Shown here: piece by piece, positions 21,663 through 31,922 of the stretch | How the letters are laid out: each line of letters begins with the position of its first letter | Position numbering within the stretch: the stretch's first letter is position 1 | Origin: Isoetes taiwanensis | Lineage: Eukaryota > Streptophyta > Lycopodiopsida > Isoetales > Isoetaceae | Assembly (NCBI GenBank): GCA_021234155.1 | Contig: JAJEKV010000052.1 | Coordinates: 10,061,284-10,125,283 of the forward strand | Length of the DNA: 64,000 nt | Direction of reading: 5' to 3' | Program-made: the position numbers and the translations under genes | Notes under the pieces: generated by a model | What the model was told of the DNA's origin: nothing | What the model saw: only the letters and a program-made list of their open reading frames with translations | The model's database searches: none

Positions 21663-24354
21663 TGCTGCCATGCTATGGCAGCATAGAAGAGCATAACACA
21701 CAATAACATGTAGACTTGAGCATTCGAGTATGAAGCTGCAGATTTGATGACTTTGATCCCCGAAGATCACAAGAAGACACTAGCTTGAAGAGCCAAGGGG
21801 AGGACATTCATTGAAAATCACACAAGCATGCAAGAAAGGAAGATTCAAGCAAAGCAATTTGAAGATTGGAAGACCCCTCAAGTGGACTTGGTATGTGGTT
21901 TGCTTTGAGTTCTTGACAAGAACACTATTTTACATGGTTCATATCTAGAGCTCATCACCCTATTCCCATTCAAAACATCACACTTGCCTCATATTCCATG
22001 TCTCTCCTTCATATCCCATAACAATTTGGCAAATAGCCTTTTTTCTAGTCAAAACATGTCATTCATGCACCATTCACACTCTACACACTCATCATGCCAC
22101 CACCATCTTGAACAGGCAAAAAATTCCACTCAATTTGGCCTCTCCTATGTTCTAAGGTCATATTCTCTCTTTAAAAGTCAAACTAGAGAGAGAAAGTGCA
22201 CAAATTCCCAAGGGAAGCATGAAGGAGTCAAACAATCAAGTATTTACACATAAGTTACAAGTTTATGTGCATCAATGCCAAATTGACCCATGTCATCACC
22301 CAAGATTGCCAAATCACCATCCACATCACCACCATGGCCATGTCATCACACACACATGTTACCCTTCATGAAAATTTATTCTCTCAAAAGTTTGACCTAA
22401 GTGAGTTATTTGGACTCTTAAGGGGACATATCATCATGCCACATCATCACTAATGCTTCCACATCATCACACACGTGTCACACACTTCATTTCCACCTCA
22501 TCAAAATTTTGACTAGAAAAAAGACCTTTTGCCAACTTGTTTGAGACATCACCACCTCATTCTGCCATGTCATCCTCCATTTGCCAACTCACCATGACAA
22601 CTTGCCACTTCATCATTTTTTGCCCCTTTTGAGCTAAAAAACCAAATATTTATTTTTGCAAAGAAGATTCTTCCATGTCATAGAGCATAAAAAAAGATTC
22701 CATTTGCAAAAAAGAATTTCCAAAAAGACCTCATATTGACCTTCATTTTTAGTTCTTGGGAATCGTGCCAAATTTCAAAAGGTAAAAATTTTTTCCTATC
22801 TATCCCCAGCTGCACTGTGCGTTAATGGGCGGAACGGACCGAATCCCATGTGGGCATAGCATGTATTATTAATAGTCCACGTGGGCTATCCCTTATATAT
22901 CCATGTCTTCCTTCAAGAAAAATGCCTGTGGGATATTTGGCTTTGAAAACTCAAGAACCCTAATTCTCTGTCATGCCAAGATCTGGATTTTCTGAACGAT
23001 CTAACAGCCTAATCATAGCAAAATGCTCCCGGATACATCTATGCTAAGCCAAGAACCTGTAAATTAAGCAAAAAGACAAGGATCCGAACCGTTTTTGCCA
23101 AGAATGGGCCGGAACAGAGCATTTTGAAAAGGGGAAATGTTCTCAGAGAAATTTCGAGGGCTTTGGGCGAAAGAATCAATCAACACTACTCATTCTGAGA
23201 CCGATTTTGAAGGACTTAAGCTTGAATCTGCCTTTCGAGCTTCAGAATCCATGGATTACCTGATGCTACTATCTTATTTGCTATTTTGAAGATTGAATTG
23301 ATCCTGTACCCAAGACCTCAGAGCTTGGGAATTTGTTTTATGATTGTGTGACTTGGAGATGAATGAAAATCCGACCCTTGGTGACATGTTTGAGTATAAT
23401 TTGCACTCTACTTTGAAAGAAAGGTAAAGCAATAAGAGAAAGTCGATAATCGAAGGTACAATTGTTCAACTCAAGTTTATTATGAATTAGTCTCATCACA
23501 TCCTGCTCTGTAGATCAAAATTCCACATCACAACTAGACTAAGCTGCATTCAGGTTTGATCATGACACTTTTCATAAGGTTTTGTGTTTGCAAGTAGATC
23601 AAGTGCATTTCCAGAGAGAAGTTATATAGACAAGAACACAAAAAGCTAAAAAAAAGGGGAGAACATAAAAAGAGCATTTATATCTAGCCTGTTAACAATA
23701 ATCTTGCTCATTCTTAAGTCAAAAATTGTATATTCAAGTCTATAGTTGTATTTCTGAATAATCAAATAGTTGTTCCTTGTTTCCAGACCATAATAAGTTG
23801 TGGAATACATCCAAAAACCAAAAAAGATCATCAAGTAATCGATTTGCTAAACTCTGCTTACTGTTTTCTGACTGTGACAGTCTTTTTGGCCAAATCTTGA
23901 ATTTCAAGGTTATCTTGCATCTGTTTATGCAAAAAGTGAGTTTGACCTTTGTGTGCAGACATATCAAAGAGAGAATCAAGCATCAAAACACAAAAAGAAC
24001 TCATATCATTTGATCTGGCAAAAATAGCTCTCTGCCAGGGATATTGACTTATTTTTGACCCAGTTAGAGGTGCAAATTTGAATGACTTGTGCTATTCCTT
24101 TGGCATCTGACTTTTGGCCTAACATTCTTCAGAACCTTAAGTAGCAATAGCATCTGAAAACATGATAAGATCTCTATTTGTTTGCAAATGGCATCTTTCT
24201 TTCTGAGGCAGTCTTTTTCTTGATTTGGGAAAGCAGTTCAAAACTTGTCTTCAGGCTTTATTCTTGGTTTTTTCTCACACAGAGTGGTTGCCTTAAGTAA
24301 CCTGGAGGTTTTAAACCATTGAGGTTGAAGGTTTTGCCAGGAATACCTTCAACA
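21663..24354 (+). repeat. 5' LTR of element A
   Basis: Starts TGCTGCCATGCTATGGCAGCA, a near-perfect palindrome (TGCTGCCAT/ATGGCAGCA), and ends CTTCAACA, so it follows the TG...CA rule. The first ~90 bp recur at 30625 directly after a polypurine-containing tract, which fixes the left edge. The right edge is inferred from the PBS-like motif 3 nt downstream, shared with element B. Length is about 2.7 kb. The interior at 22000-22650 is rich in CATCAC/CATGTCATC words. Confidence 0.65.
22893..22900 (+). promoter_or_regulatory. TATA box in LTR of element A
   Basis: TTATATAT within a GC-rich setting (GTGGGCTATCCCTTATATATCC), preceded by two CCACGTGGG/CATGTGGG-like motifs. It is positioned as a U3 promoter before the likely R region. 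Inferred from position and sequence only. Confidence 0.5.
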
Positions 24355-24357
24355 TTT

Positions 24358-24377
24358 TGGAGGTTCTACCGAGATCC
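24358..24377 (+). other. Primer binding site of element A
   Basis: TGGAGGTTCTACCGAGAT begins 3 nt after the LTR. The nearly identical TGGAGGTCCTACCGAGAT lies 5 nt inside the 5' LTR of element B. It starts with TGG as expected for pairing with a tRNA CCA end. I cannot name the tRNA. Confidence 0.55.
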
Positions 24378-24399
24378 TACTTTGGATCTTGTGGAACTC

Positions 24400-25434
24400 A
24401 TGGCTCCTAGAAGAAGTAACGAAGCTGCTAAGCAAGTACACACTGAACCTCAAGAAAATACTGGTGTGCCTGTTGCACAGCTTGGATCAACCAGTCAAGG
24501 CACTACAGGTATACAATATTTTGAGCTTAATATGCCTATTCCTCCACCTACCTTTGACCCTAGTGTCAATGCTAACAATTTCCTAAAGATGTTTGAGGAA
24601 TACTACTTAGATTATAGTTATAAAAAGGGAAGCATGTTCTCAGAGTTCAAAAAGTGCTTCAAGAATGATGAGGTATAAGGGCTTGGCTAGAATATGTCAT
24701 CACCACAGGTGTCAACACTTGGGAAGAAATTGAGAAGCAATTCTTGGAGAGGTTTGGCTTCGAATTGCAATCTTTCAGTATAAAGCTGGGAGAAACTGTT
24801 CATCAGTATGTTGAGAGATTCCATCTGTATTTAACTAAGTTCCAAGACAACCATGTTACAAATCACACTCTACACCTTGTTGCATGTTTTATAAGAGGTC
24901 TTAGCAGTAGGCCTAGAGTCTATAGAAAAATGTATAAGCTCCAGAAATAGGAAGGCTTTGACACTATACACAAAGCCTTCGCTAAAGCTATTGAGATTAC
25001 CAATGTTTCTTCTTATCTTTCTGATGATGTGCACATGACTAATGATCCATTCATTCCAGATTATGAGCCAGAATACATGGGACCTGGTCCAGTGCCAGTG
25101 CATACTATCTAAAAAGAAAAAAAGAAGCCAAACGTGGAGGATTCAACCAGTCTTGTAGCTGAAGTCAGAGCAGAAATATCAAAAGTATCTGGCATTGTTG
25201 GAGGTCACAAAACAACTTCAAGAAATGAAAACTTCGAGGCCTGAGAGGAAGACTTATCCACCTTATACACATTGCCAAAGAGATACTCACTCTTCTGATT
25301 ATTGTTGGTATAGACCATGCACAAAATGTGGAAAAAGGGGTCATTTTGGTAAGGAGTGCTCAATCTGTGCTTGTTGTAAGGCAATTGGACATTATGAGGA
25401 AAGGTGCAGTGTAAAAGAGTATTTTGCTAGATAG
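24400..25434 (+). pseudogene. Gag of element A
   Basis: Capsid/nucleocapsid precursor. Start chosen at MAPRRSNEAAKQ (24400). The capsid region includes 'MPIPPPTFDPSVNANNFLKM' and, after a frame change near 24678, WEEIEKQFLERFGF and VHQYVERFHLYLTKF. The nucleocapsid part ends with several zinc knuckles, clearly CTKCGKRGHFGKEC and CACCKAIGHYEERC (about 25318-25415). A TAG after 24950, further stops and a frameshift break it. Element B carries the same Gag organisation. Confidence 0.75.
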
Positions 25435-25530
25435 GAAGTAGTCAAGGCTACTGAACCAAGTGCTGCAAATAGATTTGCCCCTGAACCAAGTCCTTCTGCC
25501 TCAGTTAGATTTGCTACTATTGGTGAACAA

Positions 25531-26655
25531 ATGCTTGTGCAGAATGAATATGATCCAGGTGCTTTCACATGTGTAGCTAAGGTAGGCAAGAAAACTCTAA
25601 CTAAAGTGCTACTTGATGGGGGATCGCCTGTAAATGTTATGCCCCATCATGTGATGAGAATGTGTGGTCTGGAAATAGACAGGACAGCACCTATGGTGTT
25701 AAAATCTTTCTCAAATTCCAAAATAAATCCTATAGGCATATTAAGCAATGTTCTGATAAATGTTGAAGGAATTGTGGTTGCTGCTAACTTTGTGGTGGTG
25801 GCCTTTGAAGGAATGGATGACAACACAGATATCTATGACTTGCTCTTAGGGAGAAGATGGTTATCCATAGTTGATGCCAGACCAATTTGGTCAAAAGCAG
25901 AATGTACAATATCAGATGGCAAGAGAACAGTAACCCTTCTAAATAAGTTAGGTGAGTTTGAGTCTATCAGTTTTATTGAAGAAGACTTGTTAGTGCCAAA
26001 TCTTTTTGGTGAATATGAAACGTCCATTGCTGTCTCAAATGCAAAGTCAGCACTAACAGCAAAGGATGCTGCAACTTCACAAGAAAATTTTGCCTTCTTA
26101 TGGTTCGATGGAGGAGTTTCTAAAAAATTAAATATTGCTTCTTATGCTGCCATTTTAAAAGACAAAAACAGCAGGCTCTTGGCCAAAGTTGGCAGGATTC
26201 ATCCCAATACTACATCAAACATGGCTGAATATAAGGCAATTATTGCAGGGCTTCAGGAAGCTAAACATATTGGCATAACTAACATTGTTATCTTTAGTGA
26301 TTCTCAATTGGTTTGCAGACAAATTTTAGGTGAATATCAAGCCAAACAGGAGGAAATGATGGCATTTAGAGACCAAACCATGGAAGAACGTGCAGGATTC
26401 AAGAGTTGGGAGCTGCAACATGTGACAAGAGACCTGAATGCTGAAGCAGATGCCCTTTGCAAAAATGTCCTATTTGAACATTTATCTGAGGGAGCAATCA
26501 AAGAAGAAGAACTGGAGGAAGAAGACTTAAGGCAATTACATCCCATCCTGTTGATCAATGCAAACAATGAAAAACAGGCAGGGGAGGTAAACATGGGAAA
26601 AAAATGGCCAAGAGAGAATCTTGTATGTTGGAGATCTTTTCAAAACGGAAGATGA
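25531..26655 (+). CDS. Protease and complete RNase H of element A
   Basis: A single 374-codon open frame. The first ~150 residues are a retropepsin-like aspartic protease whose active site reads LLDGGSPVNVM (Asp-Gly-Gly, codons at 25615-25623) rather than the usual D-T/S-G. Residues ~185-315 form an RNase H with all four acidic residues in place: WFDGGVS, NMAEYKAII, FSDSQLV and LNAEADALC, with the preceding His of HVTRD. This RNase H precedes RT, whereas the standard Ty3/gypsy RNase H follows RT and the extra archaeal-type RNase H of Tat-lineage elements, as I recall, follows that. The C-terminal ~60 residues lead into RT. Confidence 0.8.
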   Translation: MLVQNEYDPGAFTCVAKVGKKTLTKVLLDGGSPVNVMPHHVMRMCGLEIDRTAPMVLKSFSNSKINPIGILSNVLINVEGIVVAANFVVVAFEGMDDNTDIYDLLLGRRWLSIVDARPIWSKAECTISDGKRTVTLLNKLGEFESISFIEEDLLVPNLFGEYETSIAVSNAKSALTAKDAATSQENFAFLWFDGGVSKKLNIASYAAILKDKNSRLLAKVGRIHPNTTSNMAEYKAIIAGLQEAKHIGITNIVIFSDSQLVCRQILGEYQAKQEEMMAFRDQTMEERAGFKSWELQHVTRDLNAEADALCKNVLFEHLSEGAIKEEELEEEDLRQLHPILLINANNEKQAGEVNMGKKWPRENLVCWRSFQNGR

Positions 26656-27676
26656 AGGTAAAGTTACTCAAATCTTTGAGGAGTGGAAGGATATTTTTGC
26701 TTGGGATTATAAAGAGCTACTAGGTATCGACAAAAAGGTTTGTGAATTTGAAATAAGAATTAAGGAAAATGAAAAACATGTAGTGCAGAATTTAAGAAGA
26801 ATAAATATTGCTTTGCTTGACCTGATAAAAGAAGAGCTTTTTAAAATGAAGGATGCAGGCATCATAGCAAAAATAGTAAATCCTGATTGGTTGTCGTGTA
26901 TTGTGCCAGTTGAAAAAAAGAACAAAACAATAAGGATTTGCATTGATTTTAGAGATCTGGATAAGGCCTCTGTGAAAGACTGCTACCCCTTACCTCTGGA
27001 ACAAGTTTTACATGTTGTTGCTGGAAAAGAAATCTACTCATTCTTAGATGATTTTTCAGGATTCAATCAAATTAGCATCAAGGAGGAAGATCAGCCCAAG
27101 GCAGCATTTATTATACCTTGGGGCACTTTTGCTATGAAAAGGATGCCTTTTGGCTTAATGAATGCTTCAACAACATTTCAGAGAGCAATGGATGATCTTT
27201 GCTTGGGAACTTGTATGAATGATCACTTGAATTATCTGATTAAACTTTTTACTTTGTGCCGAAAAGGGGGAGTAAGCCTAAATCCCAAGAAGTGCATGTT
27301 TCTATGTTCCAGAGGAGATCTATTGGGGCATGAGATATCAATAGGAGGTATTCAAGTTGCTGAAAGCAAAGTGCAAGCTCTGAAAAGGCTTACACCACCC
27401 AAAACCATCAAGCAGGTGAAAAGCTTTTTAGGAATGACAAGCTTCCTCAGGATGTATGTGCCACATTTTTCTCATATAGTCAGCCCAATCACAGATCTGA
27501 CAAAGATAGGAAAGTTCACAAAGCAAGAAAGCAAGCATATACTTGTAAATTGGAATGAGTCTTGTCAAGAGACTTTTAACAAGATAATTCAAGCAATCTA
27601 TGAATCTATCTTGCTTGAACCTCCTGATCCCTCAAAACCTTTTCAAGCTTATATAAGCATCACAAAAGAGCCATAG
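26621..27676 (+). pseudogene. Reverse transcriptase of element A, catalytic motif deleted
   Basis: Ty3/gypsy RT. Recognisable blocks: 'VQNLRRINIALLDLIKEEL', KTIRICIDFRDLDKA, motif A SFLDDFSGFNQI, 'MPFGLMNASTTFQRAM', then KKCMFLCSRGDLLGHEIS and the connection LGMTSFLRMYVPHFS. The [YF]xDD block should follow FQRAMD. Here MD is joined directly to DLCLGT (about 27188-27205). Compared with element B, 16 residues (48 nt) including the FLD of FLDD are missing in frame. The protein therefore cannot polymerise even where the frame is open. It overlaps the end of the preceding frame by 35 nt. Confidence 0.8.
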
Positions 27677-28314
27677 GGGTAGCTTTACTGCAGGAAAGCA
27701 TGATCATCACCTTTGCAAGCAAAATTTGGTCAGATACAGAAGTTAGGTACTCTAGACTCGAGAAAAGTGCAGCTGCTCTCATATTTCTGATAGATAGACA
27801 AGGCTACATCTTTCAAAATAGTGAGATTCAAGTCATGATGAGGCAAGATCCTATGTCCCTGCTTTTTGTTAAAAATCCACACAAAGTCAAGATATACAAA
27901 TGGGCTTGCAAAGTCCAGACATACAACTTGAGTGTAAAAGTGATCAAAACAATTGATGATCCCAGTGCTTATCTTCCTTATGCTCTCTTTAAACATGAGG
28001 ACCAAGAAGGTTTGGAAGAATGTGAAAACAATGTCAATGCTAACTTGGTTGTTACTTACATGGAAGAAGCAGATTGGCAAGAAGAAATAAAAAAGTACCT
28101 GGAGTTTGGAGAGCTGCCTCAAGAACTGAATGCCAGCCAGCAAAGAAGATTCAAGGAAAAATGCAGCAAATTTAGACTTATAAATGACATTTTGTGCAGG
28201 GTTGACAAGGAAGGCGTACTAATGAGGTGTGTGGATAAAGGAGAGTCAGATTTGGTTATGGAGGCTTGTCATAATGGAGTATGTGGAGGACATTATGCAG
28301 CTGACACAACAGCT
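27677..28314 (+). pseudogene. Degenerate RNase H and integrase N-terminus of element A
   Basis: After a frame change at 27676 comes FASKIWSDTEVRYSRLEKSA, the end of the standard gypsy RNase H, then 'MMRQDPMSLLF' and 'KIYKWACKVQTYNLSVKV'. The acidic residue of the usual 'TDHKPL' block and the final 'AD.LSR' block (here DPSAYLPYAL) are missing, so it looks like a tether domain rather than an enzyme. From about 28080 the integrase N-terminal region follows, including 'CHNGVCGGHYAADTTAKK', the first half of an HHCC zinc finger. It is interrupted at 28315-28333 by the LINE insertion. Confidence 0.7.
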
Positions 28315-28333
28315 AAGAAAATATTGAGGTCTG

Positions 28334-29116
28334 TGAACAGTGGTATTTTGGTATTGACATTGCTCCTTGGCAATGGTTTCAGGAGACATATGGATTGTTG
28401 GATAAAGATATCAGTATATGGGCTTATGTAGCAAGCGCTCTTCCTCTAATTAGGAAGGTGGGTAACAAGAGATGCTGGAACTTTGTTCAAGGTATTAAAG
28501 AAGGCAAGAAGCTAGTCAGTTCATGCTACAGATTGCTTACCTCCTCAAATACTTTATCACCTTCTCGAAAATGGCACTTACAGACTTTGCCTTCTCAATG
28601 GCAATCCATCTGGAACCTTGTTTGGTCTAAATATAATCCTCCAAAGGTAAATGTTCTACTTTGGCAGGTGATTCATCGCTCTTTGAGAGTTAATGAGATG
28701 GTTCATCGCTTTAAGCCGGGAGTAAGCCCACTTTGCCCAATGTGTGAGCGGTGCATTAAAACATTGGAGCACTATTTATATTTGTGTGCAGAGCTGAGTA
28801 GTCTTAGGTCCTGGCTGCATTCTCTTTTTGGAGTATCTAAAAATCAGTGGACTGCTTCTAAAAGGATTGCATTTCACATGGCAAAGTCTTGGCTAATATG
28901 GAGTGTATGGAAGCGAAGGCGAAGAAAGGTCTTTTATGATAAGCGTATTTCTTCTCAGGTGGTGCTTCAAGAAATTCGTAAGAAGTTGTATAATTGCTTT
29001 CAGATCTCCAATTGGCCTGATCGTATTAAAATTCCAATATGAAGTGATCATCTAAAAGTGATTGATGCTTCTGGGACATTTCTTACTTCTGGAAGTACTT
29101 TGTAATATTTTGAGTG
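28334..29116 (+). mobile_element. 5'-truncated LINE 3' end inserted in integrase
   Basis: A 783-bp insertion flanked by a perfect 19-bp target-site duplication, AAGAAAATATTGAGGTCTG, at 28315-28333 and 29117-29135. It encodes the C-terminal zinc-finger region of a LINE ORF2. The 3' end lacks an obvious poly(A) tail and stops at TAATATTTTGAGTG. Removing the insert and one duplication restores the integrase frame across the junction, so it is younger than element A. Confidence 0.88.
28395..29042 (+). CDS. LINE ORF2 C-terminal fragment (zf-RVT)
   Basis: Plant L1-type reverse-transcriptase zinc-binding region. 'WNLVWSKYNPPKVNVLLWQ' and 'RSLRVNEMVHRF' are followed by CPMCERCIKTLEHYLYLC, the CCHC motif of the zf-RVT family, and a basic C-terminal helix (WSVWKRRRRKVFYDKR). 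It is open from its first codon to a stop, but the ATG is internal to the original ORF2. The frame extends upstream to the insertion point (YFGIDIAPWQWFQETYG). Only the last ~240 residues of ORF2 were copied. Confidence 0.8.
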   Translation: MLDKDISIWAYVASALPLIRKVGNKRCWNFVQGIKEGKKLVSSCYRLLTSSNTLSPSRKWHLQTLPSQWQSIWNLVWSKYNPPKVNVLLWQVIHRSLRVNEMVHRFKPGVSPLCPMCERCIKTLEHYLYLCAELSSLRSWLHSLFGVSKNQWTASKRIAFHMAKSWLIWSVWKRRRRKVFYDKRISSQVVLQEIRKKLYNCFQISNWPDRIKIPI

Positions 29117-29135
29117 AAGAAAATATTGAGGTCTG

Positions 29136-30155
29136 GATACTTTTGACCTACTCTTTACAAGGACTGTTATGAGAAAATCAGGAGTTGTCATAAGTGCCAA
29201 ATATTTGGCAAAAGAATTCTACAACCTGTATCTCTCACAGCCATAACTACACCTGGACCATTCCAAGTTTGGGGGTTGGATTTCATTGGCCCTATAGATC
29301 CTCCCGCTTCTGATCAACATGAATATGTGCTTGTTTGCAACAGATTATTTCACAAAATGGGCTGAGGCAGCACCTCTGAGCCAAACTAATGCTTTGACTA
29401 CAACAAGATTCTTACATAAAAATATATGTGTCAGGTTTGGTATTCCATTCAAATTGATATCTGATAGAGGCAATCAATTCATTAATGAAGTTATTGCAAC
29501 TTTGCTGACCACACTTAAGGTGAAGCATGTGAAAAGCTCCTCCTATTATCCTCAAGGGAATGGTCAGGCAGAATCCACCAACAAAGTTGTCAAGTCAATT
29601 CCGCAGAAGACCATAGATATTTCTAAAAGAGATTGGCATGTCAAATTACATTATGCATTGTGGCCCTACAGGACTACTATTAAAACAGCTACTAGGCACA
29701 CACCTTTCAGCTTGGTGTATGGAATAGAATCAGTTGTTCCAGTGGAGCTTGAGTTACCATCTTTGAGACTGGCATACAAGATTAACTTGGAAATGGAAGA
29801 GGCACTCAAAGATAGATTTGCTAGGTTGCTGCAGTTAGAGGAACATAGATTTGAAGTTGAGAATGCCATTCTGTTGAAAAAGGCAAAGGATATAGCAGCT
29901 TTCAAGGCTGCTCATAAACTTCAGGGCACTTTCAAGAATGGTGAATTGGTGCTGAAATGGAACAAAGCCAAAGAGAAAATAGCCAACAAGTTTGAGAATT
30001 TGTGGGAAGGACCATTTGAAGTCATTGGTACAGCAGGCAAAGATTCCTATTGGTTAAAATCACTAACTGATGGTAATGAACTGCTCAACCCTGTCAACAT
30101 TCTACATCTCAAGAGGTATTGGCAACAACATGTTGCCTTGATTTTATTTGAATAA
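29136..30155 (+). pseudogene. Integrase core and C-terminus of element A
   Basis: The frame resumes after the target duplication with the second half of the zinc finger (CHKCQIFGKRIL) and PFQVWGLDFIGPID, the first catalytic Asp. After a frame shift near 29330 it continues as ATDYFTKWAEAAPL, SDRGNQFINE (second Asp) and 'SSYYPQGNGQAESTNK' (catalytic Glu). The C-terminal domain includes FKNGELVLKWNKAKEK and ends 'NPVNILHLKRYW', without a chromodomain. Closely parallels the intact integrase of element B. Confidence 0.8.
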
Positions 30156-30582
30156 GTATGCCTTAGAGTTAGTTATTAGTTTGCTCTAGGTTTGTGCTGC
30201 ATAGATTAGTTCTATTTTATTAAGAAGCTTAAATAGGTTGAGTAGTGAGTAGTGATTTCAAGTAAAAAAGGACTAAGCAATTTTTCAAGTGCTTGCAAAA
30301 GTGCAGGATCAAAGATCATCTAAGAGCATGATGCAAGTTGTATTCACATTTGCCCTCACAATTCATCTCATTAGGTTGTTGACATATCTGCCATAACAGC
30401 AACTCAAGTTGTGTTCTAATATTCACTTGTCATGCAGGTTCACCAGTCATTCCATCACCATTCTCCATTAGTTGACCAATACCATGAATACTTGACTTCT
30501 ACTCCACACAAAGTTCCCATGTTGCCTATCACCTTCCCATCTAAGGCAACTATCTGAAGACAAAGGAGAATTTCTTTAGCTC

Positions 30583-30624
30583 CAAGGGGCTGGCAGACCA
30601 GCCTGCTTTCTTTTTTTAGCATGA
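30583..30624 (+). other. Polypurine-tract region of element A
   Basis: CCAAGGGGCTGGCAGACCAGCC followed by a T run and AGCATGA lies directly before the 3' LTR. Element B has the corresponding GAGGGGACCAGCCC, a T run and GGGCATCA before its 3' LTR, supporting the boundary. Confidence 0.5.
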
Positions 30625-30714
30625 TGCTACCATGCTATGGCAGCATAGAAGAGCATTACACACAATAACATGTAGACTTGAGCATTTGAGTATGGAGCTG
30701 CAGATTTGATGACT
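30625..30714 (+). repeat. Truncated 3' LTR of element A
   Basis: TGCTACCATGCTATGGCAGCA... matches the first ~90 bp of the 5' LTR (21663-21752) with few differences, then diverges completely at about 30715. The rest of the LTR is lost. Confidence 0.75.
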
Positions 30715-31922
30715 TCACACCCTCAATTTTTTATAGATTTGGATTAAAAATTTGGGCGCTCCAGATAGCCCATGGTCTTTTATTGTTGGCCCCTTTTTTT
30801 CTTCGCTCTAGCCTCTTCTCAAAGCACAGAAGAGGTCGTCGGATTAAGGCTCTCTGCAAAGCACATTGGGCTTCAAAATCAAATCGCATGTAAGGCATCG
30901 AGATAATTTTTCTAGGGTTTCTTCTTACATTTGGGCATTCATTCTAGGGTTTCTTTCTCCCAACCATAAATTATAGAACACAAATTTTGGAAAATCAGGG
31001 CAGCGTTCGGAACTGTGGCTAAAGGCTTGGGCTGTATATATATTGTTATAACAAAGCCTAAGACAAACAATATTTATTTGTAATCTTAGGTGGATGCTGT
31101 ATATTATGACAATGGCGTGTTGGCATTCTTTCTTATCCTTTAACCAGAGGTATGTTAAATCTATCGCTCTCTGTCTATGAGGTTTCAAAGGAGGATGATA
31201 CAATGAGTCTTTCTACATCTAAACTCACTGATAGCATAAGCAATCTCCAGGAAGTGCGCGATGAAGTTCAATCTTTACTTCAATGTAATAATAACATCTT
31301 CATGACGACAAGATCATTCAATTTGCCAATTCTTATTTGAGATTTTTGGACTTGTCCTTTTTGTGGCTCATGAGTTAAATACTAATTGTGTGGAGCATAT
31401 AAATTTGGGGAATGAAATCAGTTCAAACAAGGACAACACCATTGAGAAAAACAGAGTGTATTGTTTTAGGGCTCCTTGGTGCAAACTCTCCATCCTTTTG
31501 TTGATTTAGCTTGTTGTTTTTGCAGTTTAGGTATTGAAGGGCACCAAGAATAACAAGGTAAATCTAAAGTGCTTAGCTGGTCTAAGGCATATGATAATCT
31601 ATGAATTTGATTTGATCTTCATAGGATGTCACGTGAAAACAATGAGTGATGAAACAAAAGCATTTGTTAAAATCTTAGAGGAATTAACATGAAGTTGTCT
31701 GTTTCTTAAATCAGAGCGTGCTAAATCTAGAACCATGGAGTTGAATATTGGGTCTTCACTACATTATGTCCCCTTTGATTTTTCTTATTATGTGTTGGAT
31801 GGGCATATATGTCCTTTGCTACTCAAGAAGAACAGAACTGCATAAGACGTATAAGTCAAAACATCCAGCATTGTTTCTTTTGGGTAGAAAGAAAGCAAAT
31901 CTTCATTGTTGCTGACATTTAG
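30715..31922 (+). other. Possible host-gene 5' region
   Basis: Two CTAGGGTTTC motifs (telo-box-like, at about 30912 and 30950) resemble plant promoter or leader sequence. A short frame with the ATG near 31105 ends in CCAGAG before GTATGTT, a splice-donor-like site. A small exon-like stretch (TTTTTGCAG ... AACAAG before GTAAAT) lies at about 31520-31560. None could be assigned to a family; together they may be 5' exons of the gene whose TauE/SafE-like exon lies next. Confidence 0.3.

Larger units (their letters stand above)
21663..30714 (+). mobile_element. Ty3/gypsy element A (RNase H before RT)
   Basis: A complete order of LTR, PBS, gag, protease, RNase H, RT, degenerate RNase H, integrase, polypurine tract and start of a 3' LTR is present. 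The 3' LTR is recognised only for about 90 bp (30625-30714, matching 21663-21752) and then is cut off, so no target duplication can be checked. Several stops and frameshifts, a 48-nt deletion removing the RT catalytic motif, and a LINE insertion in integrase make it inactive. Element B at 48.5-59.3 kb is a related member with the same domain order. Confidence 0.85.

Noticed and set aside
22000-22650. Satellite array of CATCAC/CATGTCATC words
   Set aside because: There is no regular period. It is a compositionally biased part of the element A LTR.
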